The position numbers and the translations under genes were made by a program. Positions 17,511 through 25,688 of a stretch of 64,000 nucleotides of DNA are shown here, in pieces (position 1 is the first letter of the stretch; every line of letters begins with the position of its first letter). The DNA is from Bin5 sp034422415. Lineage in GTDB: Bacteria > Chloroflexota > Anaerolineae > Caldilineales > Caldilineaceae. The DNA lies in NCBI GenBank assembly GCA_965202955.1, contig OZ241871.1, positions 5,022,001 through 5,086,000 on the forward strand, read 5' to 3'. The notes beneath the pieces were generated by a model, which saw nothing but the letters and a program-made list of their open reading frames with translations, was not told the DNA's origin and made no database searches.

Positions 17511-18296
17511 CTACACGTCCAGGATTGTTCGCTGCGCGGCACTGAGGCGCGCGGCCGTCTCCGGTCGAAAAAGGGCCCGCTGGTCGGTCTGTTGCGGGAC
17601 ATTGCGCCAGCAGTAGTAGCAGTGGACCGCGCGGCGGGGTTCGCTTGAGCGGTTGAGCGTACCGCCGTGCCAGGTCTGTGCATTGAAGATAAAGACCGTG
17701 CCCGCCTTGCCCTGGACCAGTATCTCATCCGGATGAGGCGCCTCCGGGTCGTCCAGATGTTTGTGCGGGTCCAGCCCCAGTTTGTGCGAACCGGGCACCA
17801 GCCGGGTGGCGCCGTTTTCGGGCGTGAAATCGTTCAGGAGCCAGATCGAGTTGCAGGCATAGTATCGCTTGCTGCTGTCATCGGGCGAGGGCGCGATGCC
17901 GGGGAGCTGCTGCGCGCCGTCGGTGTGCAGCGCCTGAAGGCCTTCTCCAGGCAGCGCCGCGCGCGAGTTGAGCGACGAGAGGCGCACATCGCCGCGCAGC
18001 ACATGGGACATCGCCGCCAGCACTTTGGGATGGGTCCAGACCTGGTCAAAGATCGGGCCTTTGTTGACCAGGTTTGCGAGCCTGGCCGTGCCGGCCTCCT
18101 GGTGGACCTCCTTACCCGCCTCTTCACCCTCCTCCTCTTCCAGCGCCTGCAGTCGCGCCCGCAGCGCCTGCACCTGGTCCGATGTCAGGACACCGGGCAG
18201 CGGCAGGTAGCCGTCCTCGTCGAGCGCTTCCTTCTCTGCCGCCGACAGCGTATCATTGCGCACGCCCAGGGCGCGCAGTGCACTCCCAATATCCAT
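17511..18296 (-). CDS. Phytanoyl-CoA dioxygenase (PhyH) family oxygenase
   Basis: A 261-aa Fe(II)/2-oxoglutarate-dependent oxygenase. With the ATG at 18296, the iron ligands are H124 and D126 (LHTDG) and a distal His about 84 residues later in TWHGGTLN, followed by an Arg that should bind 2-oxoglutarate (SSEPRRAVHCYY). NGATRLVPGSHKLG is the family core. A GTG at 18308 would add four residues. A Glu-rich stretch (LQALEEEEGEEAG) is unusual. It is the last gene of a minus-strand cluster with two Gfo/Idh oxidoreductases and a sugar isomerase, nine bases after the first of these, so a small polar or sugar-derived substrate is likelier than a fatty acyl-CoA. Confidence 0.87.
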   Translation of the reverse strand: MDIGSALRALGVRNDTLSAAEKEALDEDGYLPLPGVLTSDQVQALRARLQALEEEEGEEAGKEVHQEAGTARLANLVNKGPIFDQVWTHPKVLAAMSHVLRGDVRLSSLNSRAALPGEGLQALHTDGAQQLPGIAPSPDDSSKRYYACNSIWLLNDFTPENGATRLVPGSHKLGLDPHKHLDDPEAPHPDEILVQGKAGTVFIFNAQTWHGGTLNRSSEPRRAVHCYYCWRNVPQQTDQRALFRPETAARLSAAQRTILDV

Positions 18297-18317
18297 TGTT
18301 CTCACCACTTTCCCTGC

Positions 18318-19469
18318 TCACGCCCGGCCCAAACGCCAAGCCTCCGTGTCGACAAGCTCCAACCTTCCGTTCTCTGACGAACGCAACCCTGCGTCGAGGA
18401 TCGCCATCACCTCCAGGTTGAAATCCAGGTCAAGCGTCTTATGGAGAGGGTCGCCCGTTTCGAGCCGGTGGATGAACTCCTGCGCGATGTCGGTGCGGCC
18501 CGGAGGCAACGGACTGCACTCGTGGTAATCCGTGCCACCGTCGCCCCTCTCAATCCGCACCCGGACAGGCTGATCGGTCGACTCTTTGTCCACCACCAAT
18601 GTACCCTCTGTGCCGTAGACGATCGGCCCGGGCGAAACTCCGTGATCGTGGGTCGTCCATGACGCCTCGCACAGTGCCATCGCTTGCGGAAAGCGGATGA
18701 GCATGGCCGCGTTGTCCTCGGCATCCCCCCATTGACTGTCCAGATTGGCCCGCATTCCCATCACTGCGGTGGCCGGCCCGCCCACCAGCCAGCGCGCCAC
18801 GAGCGAGCCGTAACAGCAGTAGTCGAGCATCGCGCCTCCTCCGGCCGCGCGCTGATGCCACCAGGTAGAGGCCCGTTCGACACCGCTCAGCTTGCGCGGG
18901 ACGCGTTGACTGTCATCGTCTCCGCCGGGATGTGAGACGCCCGCGCCCAGCGGTCCCAGATGGCCGCCGCGCCATTTGACCGTAAGGACGCGCCCGATCG
19001 CGCCGCCGTCAATCAGCTCCTTGGCCTTGAGGGAGGCGGGCTGCCACGTGATCGGCCAGTTGACGACCAGCTCGATGTCCGCCGCCCGCGCCGAACGGGC
19101 CATGCGCAGACCGTCGGCCAGTGAGGAGGCCATCGGCTTCTCGATCATCACATGGACGCTCTGCTGCGCGCATGCCTCTACGATCGCCGGATGTTGCCCG
19201 TTTTCCGAGCAGCAGACGACGATATCCAGTGTCTCCTGTGCCAGCATCGCATGGTAGTCGTCATACGCTTTCGGCATGCCCAGGTCGTCGAGCGCATGAC
19301 GCAGGTTCCAGGCGCGCGTATAGTGTGCTTCGCGCAGCTCCGGCGCCAGCGGTATCGTGTCGGCGCAGGCGGCCAGCTCCGCCTGCGGATGCGCCGCAAA
19401 GCGTTCCAGCAGATGGTTGATGTGCATGTGGGCGAAGCCAATTGCGCCGATGCGATAGGTCTTGGTCAT
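18318..19469 (-). CDS. Gfo/Idh/MocA family oxidoreductase
   Basis: A 383-aa NAD(P)-dependent sugar or cyclitol oxidoreductase. The Rossmann start is IGAIGFAHMHINHLL, followed by VVCCSENGQHPAIVEACAQQ and the EKP motif (HVMIEKPMASSLADG), whose Lys is usually catalytic. The C-terminal alpha/beta domain contains WWHQRAAGGGAMLDYCCYG, where the conserved GGG-x-x-x-D(H) segment carries Tyr-Cys rather than the usual His. Length is normal. It sits between the PhyH gene (nine bases downstream) and a second Gfo/Idh gene (51 bases upstream) in one transcription unit. The actual sugar is unknown. Confidence 0.9.
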   Translation of the reverse strand: MTKTYRIGAIGFAHMHINHLLERFAAHPQAELAACADTIPLAPELREAHYTRAWNLRHALDDLGMPKAYDDYHAMLAQETLDIVVCCSENGQHPAIVEACAQQSVHVMIEKPMASSLADGLRMARSARAADIELVVNWPITWQPASLKAKELIDGGAIGRVLTVKWRGGHLGPLGAGVSHPGGDDDSQRVPRKLSGVERASTWWHQRAAGGGAMLDYCCYGSLVARWLVGGPATAVMGMRANLDSQWGDAEDNAAMLIRFPQAMALCEASWTTHDHGVSPGPIVYGTEGTLVVDKESTDQPVRVRIERGDGGTDYHECSPLPPGRTDIAQEFIHRLETGDPLHKTLDLDFNLEVMAILDAGLRSSENGRLELVDTEAWRLGRA

Positions 19470-19520
19470 ACGGTCTCTTTCGCGAAATCTGTTTTGCCGG
19501 TTCCCTGTCGTTCCCGCCGG

Positions 19521-20630
19521 CTAGAACGTCGTCCTCAGCTGCTGCGCCTGCCCGGTCTCGGCCGAACGGTATGCGGCGTCGAATATCTCTATGACGTGGC
19601 GTGCGTGCTCCGCGGTCGATGTCGTCGGGATCTCATCGCGAATCCAATCGACCAGCTGCATCACATCCTCGTAGACGTGCGCCTCTTCCATATCCCGGTG
19701 CGCGCCGACCGCGTGCGGCAGCGCGGTCTGCGTGCCGTAGGCTTCATCGATCTCCCGTCCGGGGTAGTCGAACGGTTCGCCGTTCAACATGCCGCCGTTG
19801 ATTACCCCTTTTGTGCCGAAAATCAGGGGGCGGTCCATGCCGGGCAGCCCGCCCGCGGCGACACCGTAGACAAAAGCGAACAGGTTGTCGCCGAAATCGA
19901 GGACCATCAAGGTATTGTCATCCATGTCGGTCTGCAGCATCTGGCCGTAGAACTCCCGCTCCTTGACGCGCACTCCAGAAAAGGCGGTGACCGCCTTCGC
20001 CGGCCCGAGGATTCCCGTCATCGCGTGCAGGCCGTAGACGGTCATGTCGTAGAGCGGACCGCCGCCCGGCTTGCGAAAGTACCAGGCCGGGTTGACGTTG
20101 GTGAGCGGGTCGCTGCCGCCCCGCACCCGTTCCTCCTCATGGTAGCGGCCGAAGGCCGCCCCCGTAACCGCCCACGTCAGCGTGCCCAGCACGCCCTCTT
20201 CGATCATCTCCTTGATGCGTTGATGGCGCGGCCGCAACATCTCCCCGGGGCAGGCGACGAGCTTGACCCTTTTGGCCGCGGCCGCCGCGATCAAGGCATC
20301 GGCCTCGTCCACGGTCGTCGTCATCGACTTGTTGAAGTGGACGTGCATGCCGGCTTCCACGCACTGCATCCCCTGCTCGAAGTGGAAGCCTATCGGCGAG
20401 GCGATCGAGACCGCGTCGACCGTGCCGGAGTCGAGGAGCTCCTCCGCGCTGGCGTAGGAGTTGGGCACGCCGAACCTGGCCGCGGCCGCTTCTGCCCGCT
20501 CCACGACCGGGTCGCACACCGCTGTGACATTGACCCGGTCCTGCACGTCTTCCATCGTCAGATGGGGCAGCAGCCCGCGAATCGAAATGCTGCCCGTGCC
20601 GATGATGCCCAGTTTTACGATATCGCTCAT
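19521..20630 (-). CDS. Gfo/Idh/MocA family oxidoreductase, atypical EKP motif
   Basis: A 369-aa paralogue of the neighbouring oxidoreductase. It has the Rossmann motif LGIIGTGSISIRGLLPHL and VDAVSIASPIGFHFEQGMQC. The motif that is normally EKP reads HFNKSMTTTVDEAD here, keeping Lys but losing Glu and Pro. The C-terminal domain has PGGGPLYDMTVYGLHAMTGI. The ATG at 20630 (MSDIVKLG) is the family start with GGGAA upstream; an ATG at 20807 would add an unconserved tail. It lies between the sugar isomerase and the other Gfo/Idh gene on the same strand and probably acts on an intermediate of the same pathway. Confidence 0.9.
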   Translation of the reverse strand: MSDIVKLGIIGTGSISIRGLLPHLTMEDVQDRVNVTAVCDPVVERAEAAAARFGVPNSYASAEELLDSGTVDAVSIASPIGFHFEQGMQCVEAGMHVHFNKSMTTTVDEADALIAAAAAKRVKLVACPGEMLRPRHQRIKEMIEEGVLGTLTWAVTGAAFGRYHEEERVRGGSDPLTNVNPAWYFRKPGGGPLYDMTVYGLHAMTGILGPAKAVTAFSGVRVKEREFYGQMLQTDMDDNTLMVLDFGDNLFAFVYGVAAGGLPGMDRPLIFGTKGVINGGMLNGEPFDYPGREIDEAYGTQTALPHAVGAHRDMEEAHVYEDVMQLVDWIRDEIPTTSTAEHARHVIEIFDAAYRSAETGQAQQLRTTF

Positions 20631-20822
20631 TGCAGATTTCCCGTGTGAGTGTGGTAGGTCAGGCGCTGGCGTGAAGGGCTCACAGCTTACGAACGGCGAC
20701 ACACCTGCCATCAGCCCCTCCCGGGCAGATGGCGGACCACCAGATTTCGCCAGAACCTCTGCCTGACCGGATAACGCGATTGTAACATGGCGCCTTTTGG
20801 CGAACAACAGGTGCCCGCCGGC

Positions 20823-21596
20823 TCAAGACAGGCCCATATTCGCCAAATTGCGGTAGCTGGTGGCCAGGCTCTCGAAGGGATCGCCGGGGCAGATGTCCTG
20901 CTCAACCGCATACCATTCGACGTTCGCTGCGCGGCAGGCCTCGAGGATGCCCGGCCAGTTAAGATTGCCCTCGCCGACCTCCTTCATCACCTGCTCCCGC
21001 CAGCTGACCGTTGCCATATCCTTCAGATGCACGACGGGCATGCGGTCCTTGACGCGCAGAATCCAGTCGCGCACGTCGCCGCCCCCGAACTGAATCCAGT
21101 AGGTGTCCAGCTCCGCCTGCACATAGCGGGGGTCGGTCTCGTCGAACAGGATCTCCAGCCCGCACCTGTCGCCGTAGCGAATGAACTCAAAGCTGTGGTT
21201 GTGGTAGCTGAAGGTTAAACCGGCCTCGTGCAACGTGCGGCCCACCTCGGTCGCCTCGGATGCGAACTGGCGGATGCCCTCCTCGCCGCCCTCGATGAAA
21301 TGGCGCGGCATACTGCCCACCGCCACGTGCCTGCACTCCCACAGATGATGCTCCTCGATCACCGCGTCTATATCCTCCTGCAGACGAGGCCACGCGATAT
21401 GCGTATTCACAATCGTGATGCCGTGTTCGTCGCAGACCTGTTTGACGTCGGCCGGCGCGATCGACCCGATCGCCGACACCTGCGCCGCCTTGTATCCGAT
21501 CGCGCTGACTTTGGCGATCGACTCGGCGAATCCTTCCAAAGTTTGCGTATGGTCCCGCACAGTAAACAGCTGCGCGGCAAGCACCGTTCTCTCCAT
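20823..21596 (-). CDS. Sugar phosphate isomerase/epimerase (AP endonuclease 2-like TIM barrel)
   Basis: A 257-aa TIM-barrel protein of the xylose-isomerase-like group. The metal and substrate motifs are in order: TIVNTHIAW, FSYHNHSFEF, ELDTYWIQFGG, VVHLKDMATVSW and EVGEGNLNW, with a final AVEQDI. Members isomerise or epimerise keto-sugars, inosose or 3-keto-sugars with a divalent metal. First gene of the minus-strand cluster with two Gfo/Idh oxidoreductases and a PhyH oxygenase. An inositol-like or 3-keto-glycoside pathway would fit, by analogy. A 200-base divergent gap separates it from the unknown operon at 21797. Confidence 0.88.
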   Translation of the reverse strand: MERTVLAAQLFTVRDHTQTLEGFAESIAKVSAIGYKAAQVSAIGSIAPADVKQVCDEHGITIVNTHIAWPRLQEDIDAVIEEHHLWECRHVAVGSMPRHFIEGGEEGIRQFASEATEVGRTLHEAGLTFSYHNHSFEFIRYGDRCGLEILFDETDPRYVQAELDTYWIQFGGGDVRDWILRVKDRMPVVHLKDMATVSWREQVMKEVGEGNLNWPGILEACRAANVEWYAVEQDICPGDPFESLATSYRNLANMGLS

Positions 21597-21796
21597 TCCT
21601 CTTCTCCTCTCTTGGTTCGGACTTTCTGAAATTCAGCTCCAAAGGTCAAGTAAACAATGGACTGCGCCACGTGCGCAAGTTTCCGAGTTTCCACCGCAAG
21701 GAAACTTCGTCTGGCGAGAAATCAGCCCTGTGGTAAAATTCTTCAGATACCCTTGGGCGCGGGAAATCTTGAATTCGAAAGGTTTGAAACGCTGAG

Positions 21797-22078
21797 ATGA
21801 CCGACAAATTAGTTGACGAGGCGCTCGAGGCGGTTCGTCAACGGCAAATGGTCCTGCCGGCGCTTCTTTTTGTCGCCGGACATCGACCTCTCGCCTTCCT
21901 CCTGGGGCAGGCCCTACTGATAATGCAGCCTCTCGCCGCGCTGCTTGGCCTCGACCGTCTCGGGCCCTGGGGCCAGTTGCTCTCGCAGCCGGACGTGCCT
22001 TCCAACCTGACCGCGCGCCTGGCCGCCCTGCAGGGAGGGGATGAGCGGCTGGGCCGGCGGCAGGGGGCAGACGCGTGA
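21797..22078 (+). CDS. Unknown 93-aa protein, first gene of the uncharacterised operon
   Basis: I do not recognise this protein. It has a short charged N-terminus (MTDKLVDEALEAVRQRQ), a hydrophobic stretch at about 19-50 (LPALLFVAGHRPLAFLLGQA, then LLIMQPLAALLGL) that could be one long or two short membrane-associated helices, and a soluble tail. Its TGA overlaps the next gene's start by four bases (GTGA), so translation is probably coupled. Upstream at about 21733 a TAAAAT preceded by TG suggests an extended -10 promoter. It is the leading gene of the seven-gene set that ends at 26983. Confidence 0.7.
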   Translation: MTDKLVDEALEAVRQRQMVLPALLFVAGHRPLAFLLGQALLIMQPLAALLGLDRLGPWGQLLSQPDVPSNLTARLAALQGGDERLGRRQGADA

Positions 22079-22680
22079 CCTTCCACCCGGACCCAAGCCA
22101 ACTGTCCGCGGCGTGGCGCCGCCTGGCTGATACGGCCGTCGAGCACGGGCAGACGCCAGCTTTTTCACTTGGCCTCGGCACCCTGTTCCCTCACAGCGGC
22201 CTTGGCTTGCTCGCCCTGGGAGAAATCGCAGGTCAACACCTGGGGCCGCAGAACCCGGTTGCAATCGCGGGCGGAGACGGCTGGCTGTGGCTGCTGGCGA
22301 CGTTCGTATGGCGGCCCGCCGTTCGCCATAGCGCAGCCGCCGCCAAGAGTGCCGGCGAACTGACCAAAGGTATCGACGACGCCTCCCGCCTGGTCCTGTA
22401 TGCCGGGGCAGACAGTGCCCTATACGCCGCATCCCACAACATTGCGGCGCTCGACAGCGACGTTGCCGCGACGCCGCCGGGGCTGGATTGGACCGCCTCG
22501 CCAACGGCAGTTCCCGGGGCCGAAGGCTCCGAGAGCGAACTGCTTGCGAAGACCCTCGTCCCGGAAAGCCATGCGCCCGCCAGCCTCGAAACTGGTGCGC
22601 AGGACTGGTTGCAGAAGGCAGGCGGATGGGCGGGCGGACTGTTGGCGGTCGGCCTTCTGGCAGCCGCATTTTTTGGGTAA
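22075..22680 (+). CDS. Unknown tail-anchored protein
   Basis: A 201-aa protein with a GTG start overlapping the previous stop. Residues 1-90 are mostly neutral and glycine-rich, with one hydrophobic segment (DGWLWLLATFVW). The middle is Ala/Ser-rich and low in complexity. The final 18 residues (GWAGGLLAVGLLAAAFFG) form a membrane helix that ends at the stop codon, as in tail-anchored proteins. I find no enzyme motif. The next gene begins six bases later. No homologous family is recognised; the gene is supported by coding composition, overlaps and operon context. Confidence 0.68.
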   Translation: MTFHPDPSQLSAAWRRLADTAVEHGQTPAFSLGLGTLFPHSGLGLLALGEIAGQHLGPQNPVAIAGGDGWLWLLATFVWRPAVRHSAAAAKSAGELTKGIDDASRLVLYAGADSALYAASHNIAALDSDVAATPPGLDWTASPTAVPGAEGSESELLAKTLVPESHAPASLETGAQDWLQKAGGWAGGLLAVGLLAAAFFG

Positions 22681-22686
22681 CCCGGG

Positions 22687-23316
22687 GTGTTCTCTTCTCG
22701 CTCAGGCTGGTCAAACAGAATCGGCCTGCTGGTCGCGTTGGCGTGCGCGCTGGTGGTGATCTCCGCACGCTTCGAGCTTGCGGTCACGCTGGCTGCGCTG
22801 GCAACGACCTTGTACAGCTGGGCGCTGCTGCTGGGGGCGTTCGCGCTGCTTTTGGGCGTACTCAATGCCCTCTGGTATCACCTGCTGCGCGTTCAGCGCG
22901 GGCAAAAGGAGTGGCTACTCAGCCTGTTGCTGCTGGTAGCATTCGCGCTCGTGTTCGGGGCCGGCGTCACTTCGCCGCAAGGTTCGGCCGCGCCGGTATC
23001 CGAATGGGTCTTCGACGCAGTCCTGGCCCCGGGGCAGGCGACACTCTATGCGCTGACCGGATTCTTCCTGCTGAGCGCGGCCTTTTACTACCTGCGCGTC
23101 ACCCGTACCGGCGGCCTTTGGATAGTTGCCGGCGCCATTCTTATGCTGGTCGTGCAGACGCCGGTCTCCCACCAGCTCATGCCCGAGGCCCTGGTCGAGC
23201 TGTTCGACTGGCTGTTGAACTGGCCGGTGATGGCCGCCATGCGCGGCGTCCTGCTTGGAGGCGTACTCGGCCTGTTGCTGATCAGCGTCCGCCTCATAGT
23301 GCGAAGCGCAAAATAG
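22687..23316 (+). CDS. Unknown polytopic membrane protein
   Basis: A 209-aa, very hydrophobic protein with a GTG start and about six predicted membrane helices (for example NRIGLLVALACALVVISARF, SWALLLGAFALLLGVLNALW, WLLSLLLLVAFALVFGAGV and the final GVLLGGVLGLLLISVRLIV). There are few charged residues except at helix borders and no transporter signature. It begins six bases after the preceding stop and ends 13 bases before a 24-codon gene. Probably a membrane scaffold of the operon-encoded complex; this is inference from position only. Confidence 0.7.
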   Translation: MFSSRSGWSNRIGLLVALACALVVISARFELAVTLAALATTLYSWALLLGAFALLLGVLNALWYHLLRVQRGQKEWLLSLLLLVAFALVFGAGVTSPQGSAAPVSEWVFDAVLAPGQATLYALTGFFLLSAAFYYLRVTRTGGLWIVAGAILMLVVQTPVSHQLMPEALVELFDWLLNWPVMAAMRGVLLGGVLGLLLISVRLIVRSAK

Positions 23317-23329
23317 GCCGAAATTCTGA

Positions 23330-23404
23330 ATGGGCCGCCTTCTCAGAAGGCTGGCGGCGGCGGTTGCCCTCTTCATCCTGACCTGGAATCTGCTTCACCG
23401 ATGA
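23330..23404 (+). CDS. 24-residue membrane microprotein
   Basis: A very short frame of 25 codons including stop, from ATG 23330 to TGA 23404, translates as MGRLLRRLAAAVALFILTWN plus LLHR. It has a basic N-terminus, a central hydrophobic helix and a basic end, which fits a single-span inner-membrane peptide. Its stop overlaps the ATG of the next gene as ATGA, the same coupling seen elsewhere in this operon, and it fills an 84-base gap that would otherwise be the largest in the set. It may be a real microprotein or a translational-coupling leader for the zinc-ribbon gene. Conservation would decide. Confidence 0.55.
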   Translation: MGRLLRRLAAAVALFILTWNLLHR

Positions 23405-24804
23405 CGACGTTGGACTGCCCACATTGCGGATACAGCAACTCCGAACTTGCCCGCTTCTGCGGGCAGTGCGGCACTGTCCTCGTGCGCCGGCCGCCACCCC
23501 CCGAATCTGCCGAGCCTGCTCCTACAGGGCCGGACGCACCGGCGGGCGAGCGGGGACAGGAGACGCGGCCGAAGGCCGGCGAGCGCGTCGGCCTGGAAGG
23601 GGGGCAAAGGTCGGGCGAACCCGTCTTCGGCCACAGTTGGACGGGTCCGCCAACTGCTGGCGACGAAGCCGACGAAGGGTCGGAAAACGACGCGCCGCCA
23701 TCGCCGGATGACGCGCAGCCTGAGCCCCTGCTGGGTGAAGTTCCGGGTCTGCTCGAGCCGGCAGACGCGCTTGAGTTCGCCACCGCCGGCTCCAGGATTT
23801 CAGAGCTGCGAAACGAGGCGCAGCCGCCGCCGTCCGAGGTTGTTGATGAAGAGGAGCGCCGCCGTCTGCGCGAGCTCTTTTCCGCCGAATTTCCTCTCGA
23901 TACACGTGTGGCGCCGGACACGCCCCGCGATGCCGGCGCGAACGGGCAGGTCGGCCGCGGAATGCGGAGGCGCTTTCAGCTGGAATGGCTCCTGCTGTTT
24001 GTCCTGGTCGTGGCGTATCTGCGCGCAACGCAGGCGCCGCCCGGCGGGCCGGGCCCGCATCCGCTGCCCGGTCTACCGCAGGCCCACCGTCAGATTGCGA
24101 CAGTGCCGCCCAACAGTCTTGTCCTCGTGAATTGGGCCTATGATCCCGCTACAGCAGGCGAAATGGACCGCGTCGCTCAGCCGGTCATCGAACATTTGCT
24201 GCTGCGAGGGGCAAAGCTGATCGTCGTCAGCCAGCTGCCCGCAGGCCTTGCCTCGGCACGCCGGCTGATCGCGAAGGCGGAGGATGCCGTCCGCCAGCCG
24301 GGGCGCTCTCAGATTGAGGGCAATGTCGTCATCGAAGCGGGCTTTCTTCCCGGCGGGGCCGCCTCCTTGCCGTTGTTGGGCGTCGCCCCGGCCGAGACGC
24401 TGCCGCTCGATCCCGGCTGGCTTGCCCTCAAAGACCGCTTCACCGTCGCCGGATTGGACAGGGCCAGCGCTGTCCTCAACCTGATCGTCGCTGCCCGCAG
24501 CGAGGATGTCCGGCACTGGCTGGAGCAGGTCCAACCGCTCAACGGAGGGGCGGTTGTTGCCGTCACCAGCGGCGCAAACGATATTCCATTGCGCCCTTAC
24601 CTGCAGAGCGGGCAACTGTCCGGCCTGGTCAGCGGCTGGGACGGCGGCAGCGCCTACCGAATCCGGTCCGAACGTGCCGCCGGCCCTGAGGAGAGGGAGG
24701 CAGCAGGACGCCTGATCAGCGGTCAGAATTGGGGCTTCCCCTTGCTTCTCCTCGCCATTCTTCTCGGCAACCTTACCGGTCTGACCGAACGGAGGCCGCG
24801 TTGA
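23401..24804 (+). CDS. Zinc-ribbon membrane protein of unknown function
   Basis: A 467-aa protein. An N-terminal zinc ribbon has ligands C6, C9, C20 and C23 (CPHCGYSNSELARFCGQCG). A Pro/Glu-rich disordered region follows (about 30-185), then a membrane helix (194-209, LEWLLLFVLVVAYLRA). An alpha/beta domain at about 228-430 has strand-like SLVLVNWAY, KLIVVSQLP and GNVVIEAGFLPGG. A second membrane helix is at 443-461 (WGFPLLLLAILLGNLTGL). This puts the ribbon and the basic C-terminus inside and the alpha/beta domain outside. I recognise no catalytic motif. It is coupled to its neighbours by ATGA upstream and TTGA downstream overlaps. It may be a receptor or scaffold of the complex. Confidence 0.75.
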   Translation: MTTLDCPHCGYSNSELARFCGQCGTVLVRRPPPPESAEPAPTGPDAPAGERGQETRPKAGERVGLEGGQRSGEPVFGHSWTGPPTAGDEADEGSENDAPPSPDDAQPEPLLGEVPGLLEPADALEFATAGSRISELRNEAQPPPSEVVDEEERRRLRELFSAEFPLDTRVAPDTPRDAGANGQVGRGMRRRFQLEWLLLFVLVVAYLRATQAPPGGPGPHPLPGLPQAHRQIATVPPNSLVLVNWAYDPATAGEMDRVAQPVIEHLLLRGAKLIVVSQLPAGLASARRLIAKAEDAVRQPGRSQIEGNVVIEAGFLPGGAASLPLLGVAPAETLPLDPGWLALKDRFTVAGLDRASAVLNLIVAARSEDVRHWLEQVQPLNGGAVVAVTSGANDIPLRPYLQSGQLSGLVSGWDGGSAYRIRSERAAGPEEREAAGRLISGQNWGFPLLLLAILLGNLTGLTERRPR

Positions 24805-25688
24805 GTACCTTCAGCGGCGGCCTGCCCGGTTCGCTCCATTATGCCGGGTTGATACTCGGTCTTCTCATGTCGCTGGCCATCGGCAGCTGCCTGATCCGCG
24901 ACAACGTCCTCGCGCGCCTCGCCCAGTACATTCTCGTAGGCGCAGGCTTGGGATACATGTCAGTTGTCGCCTGGAGCAATGTCCTGTGGCCACAGCTGTT
25001 CGCGCCGTTCCTGGCGGACCCGGCATCATGGCTCACGGCCGCCGAGCCGGACGAGCTGCAAGACCATTTGCCGCTCCTGCTGGGGCTGGTGATGTGGCTG
25101 GGGGGCCTGGACCTGCTGTTCAAGCCGCCAGGGAAGCGGAGCGGACGGCGTTTGCTGCGGCTGCTGGCGGTGTTTCCGGCCGCCATTCTTGCCGGAACGG
25201 GCCTGGGCGTCGGCCTGAGCGGCACGTTGCAGGGAACGTTTTGGCCCCAGCTGGCGGCCGCGGTGGAACTCCCACAGACCAGCAGCTACACCGCGCCCGA
25301 GGTGTCCGCTGCCGGCGGGCAGTCGCTTTGGCTGCTCAGGCTCCTCACCCTGGTGATCACAGGCGGCGTCCTGATTCACCTGCGGTTGGGCCGCTCGACA
25401 GCCGACAAGGGCGGGGACCGCGTGCCCTCTCCGTCGCGCGGCATCGCTTCGTCCGTCTCCCCTGCCGGCCTTGCCTCTCTCTCGCGGACTGTTTTTGGCA
25501 AAGCCCTGGCCATCTGGGAAGGCATCGGGCGCCGGGCCCTGTGGCTGGCTGCCGGCATGATTTTTGCCCGCCTGATCGCGGCCCGCTTCACCCTCATCCT
25601 GGCGCGGCTGGAGTATTTCCTGTTCGAACTTCCCCGCAGCGAGCTGTGGCAGCTCCTGTGGGCGGCTGCCCGGGGAGCCGGGCAATGA
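24801..25688 (+). CDS. Unknown polytopic membrane protein
   Basis: A 295-aa protein with a TTG start overlapping the preceding TGA and a good GGAGG seven bases upstream; this start removes an unconserved extension. There are about seven hydrophobic helices (GLILGLLMSLAIGSCLI, AQYILVGAGLGYMSVVAW, LPLLLGLVMWLGGLDLLF, LLAVFPAAILAGTGLGVGLS, LWLLRLLTLVITGGVLIHL, LWLAAGMIFARLIAARFTL). A soluble loop between helices holds conserved-looking PQTSSYTAPEVSAAGG. I know no family. The gene ends in an ATGA overlap with the MutL-like gene. Together with the other membrane proteins it would form the integral part of the system. Confidence 0.72.
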   Translation: MSTFSGGLPGSLHYAGLILGLLMSLAIGSCLIRDNVLARLAQYILVGAGLGYMSVVAWSNVLWPQLFAPFLADPASWLTAAEPDELQDHLPLLLGLVMWLGGLDLLFKPPGKRSGRRLLRLLAVFPAAILAGTGLGVGLSGTLQGTFWPQLAAAVELPQTSSYTAPEVSAAGGQSLWLLRLLTLVITGGVLIHLRLGRSTADKGGDRVPSPSRGIASSVSPAGLASLSRTVFGKALAIWEGIGRRALWLAAGMIFARLIAARFTLILARLEYFLFELPRSELWQLLWAAARGAGQ

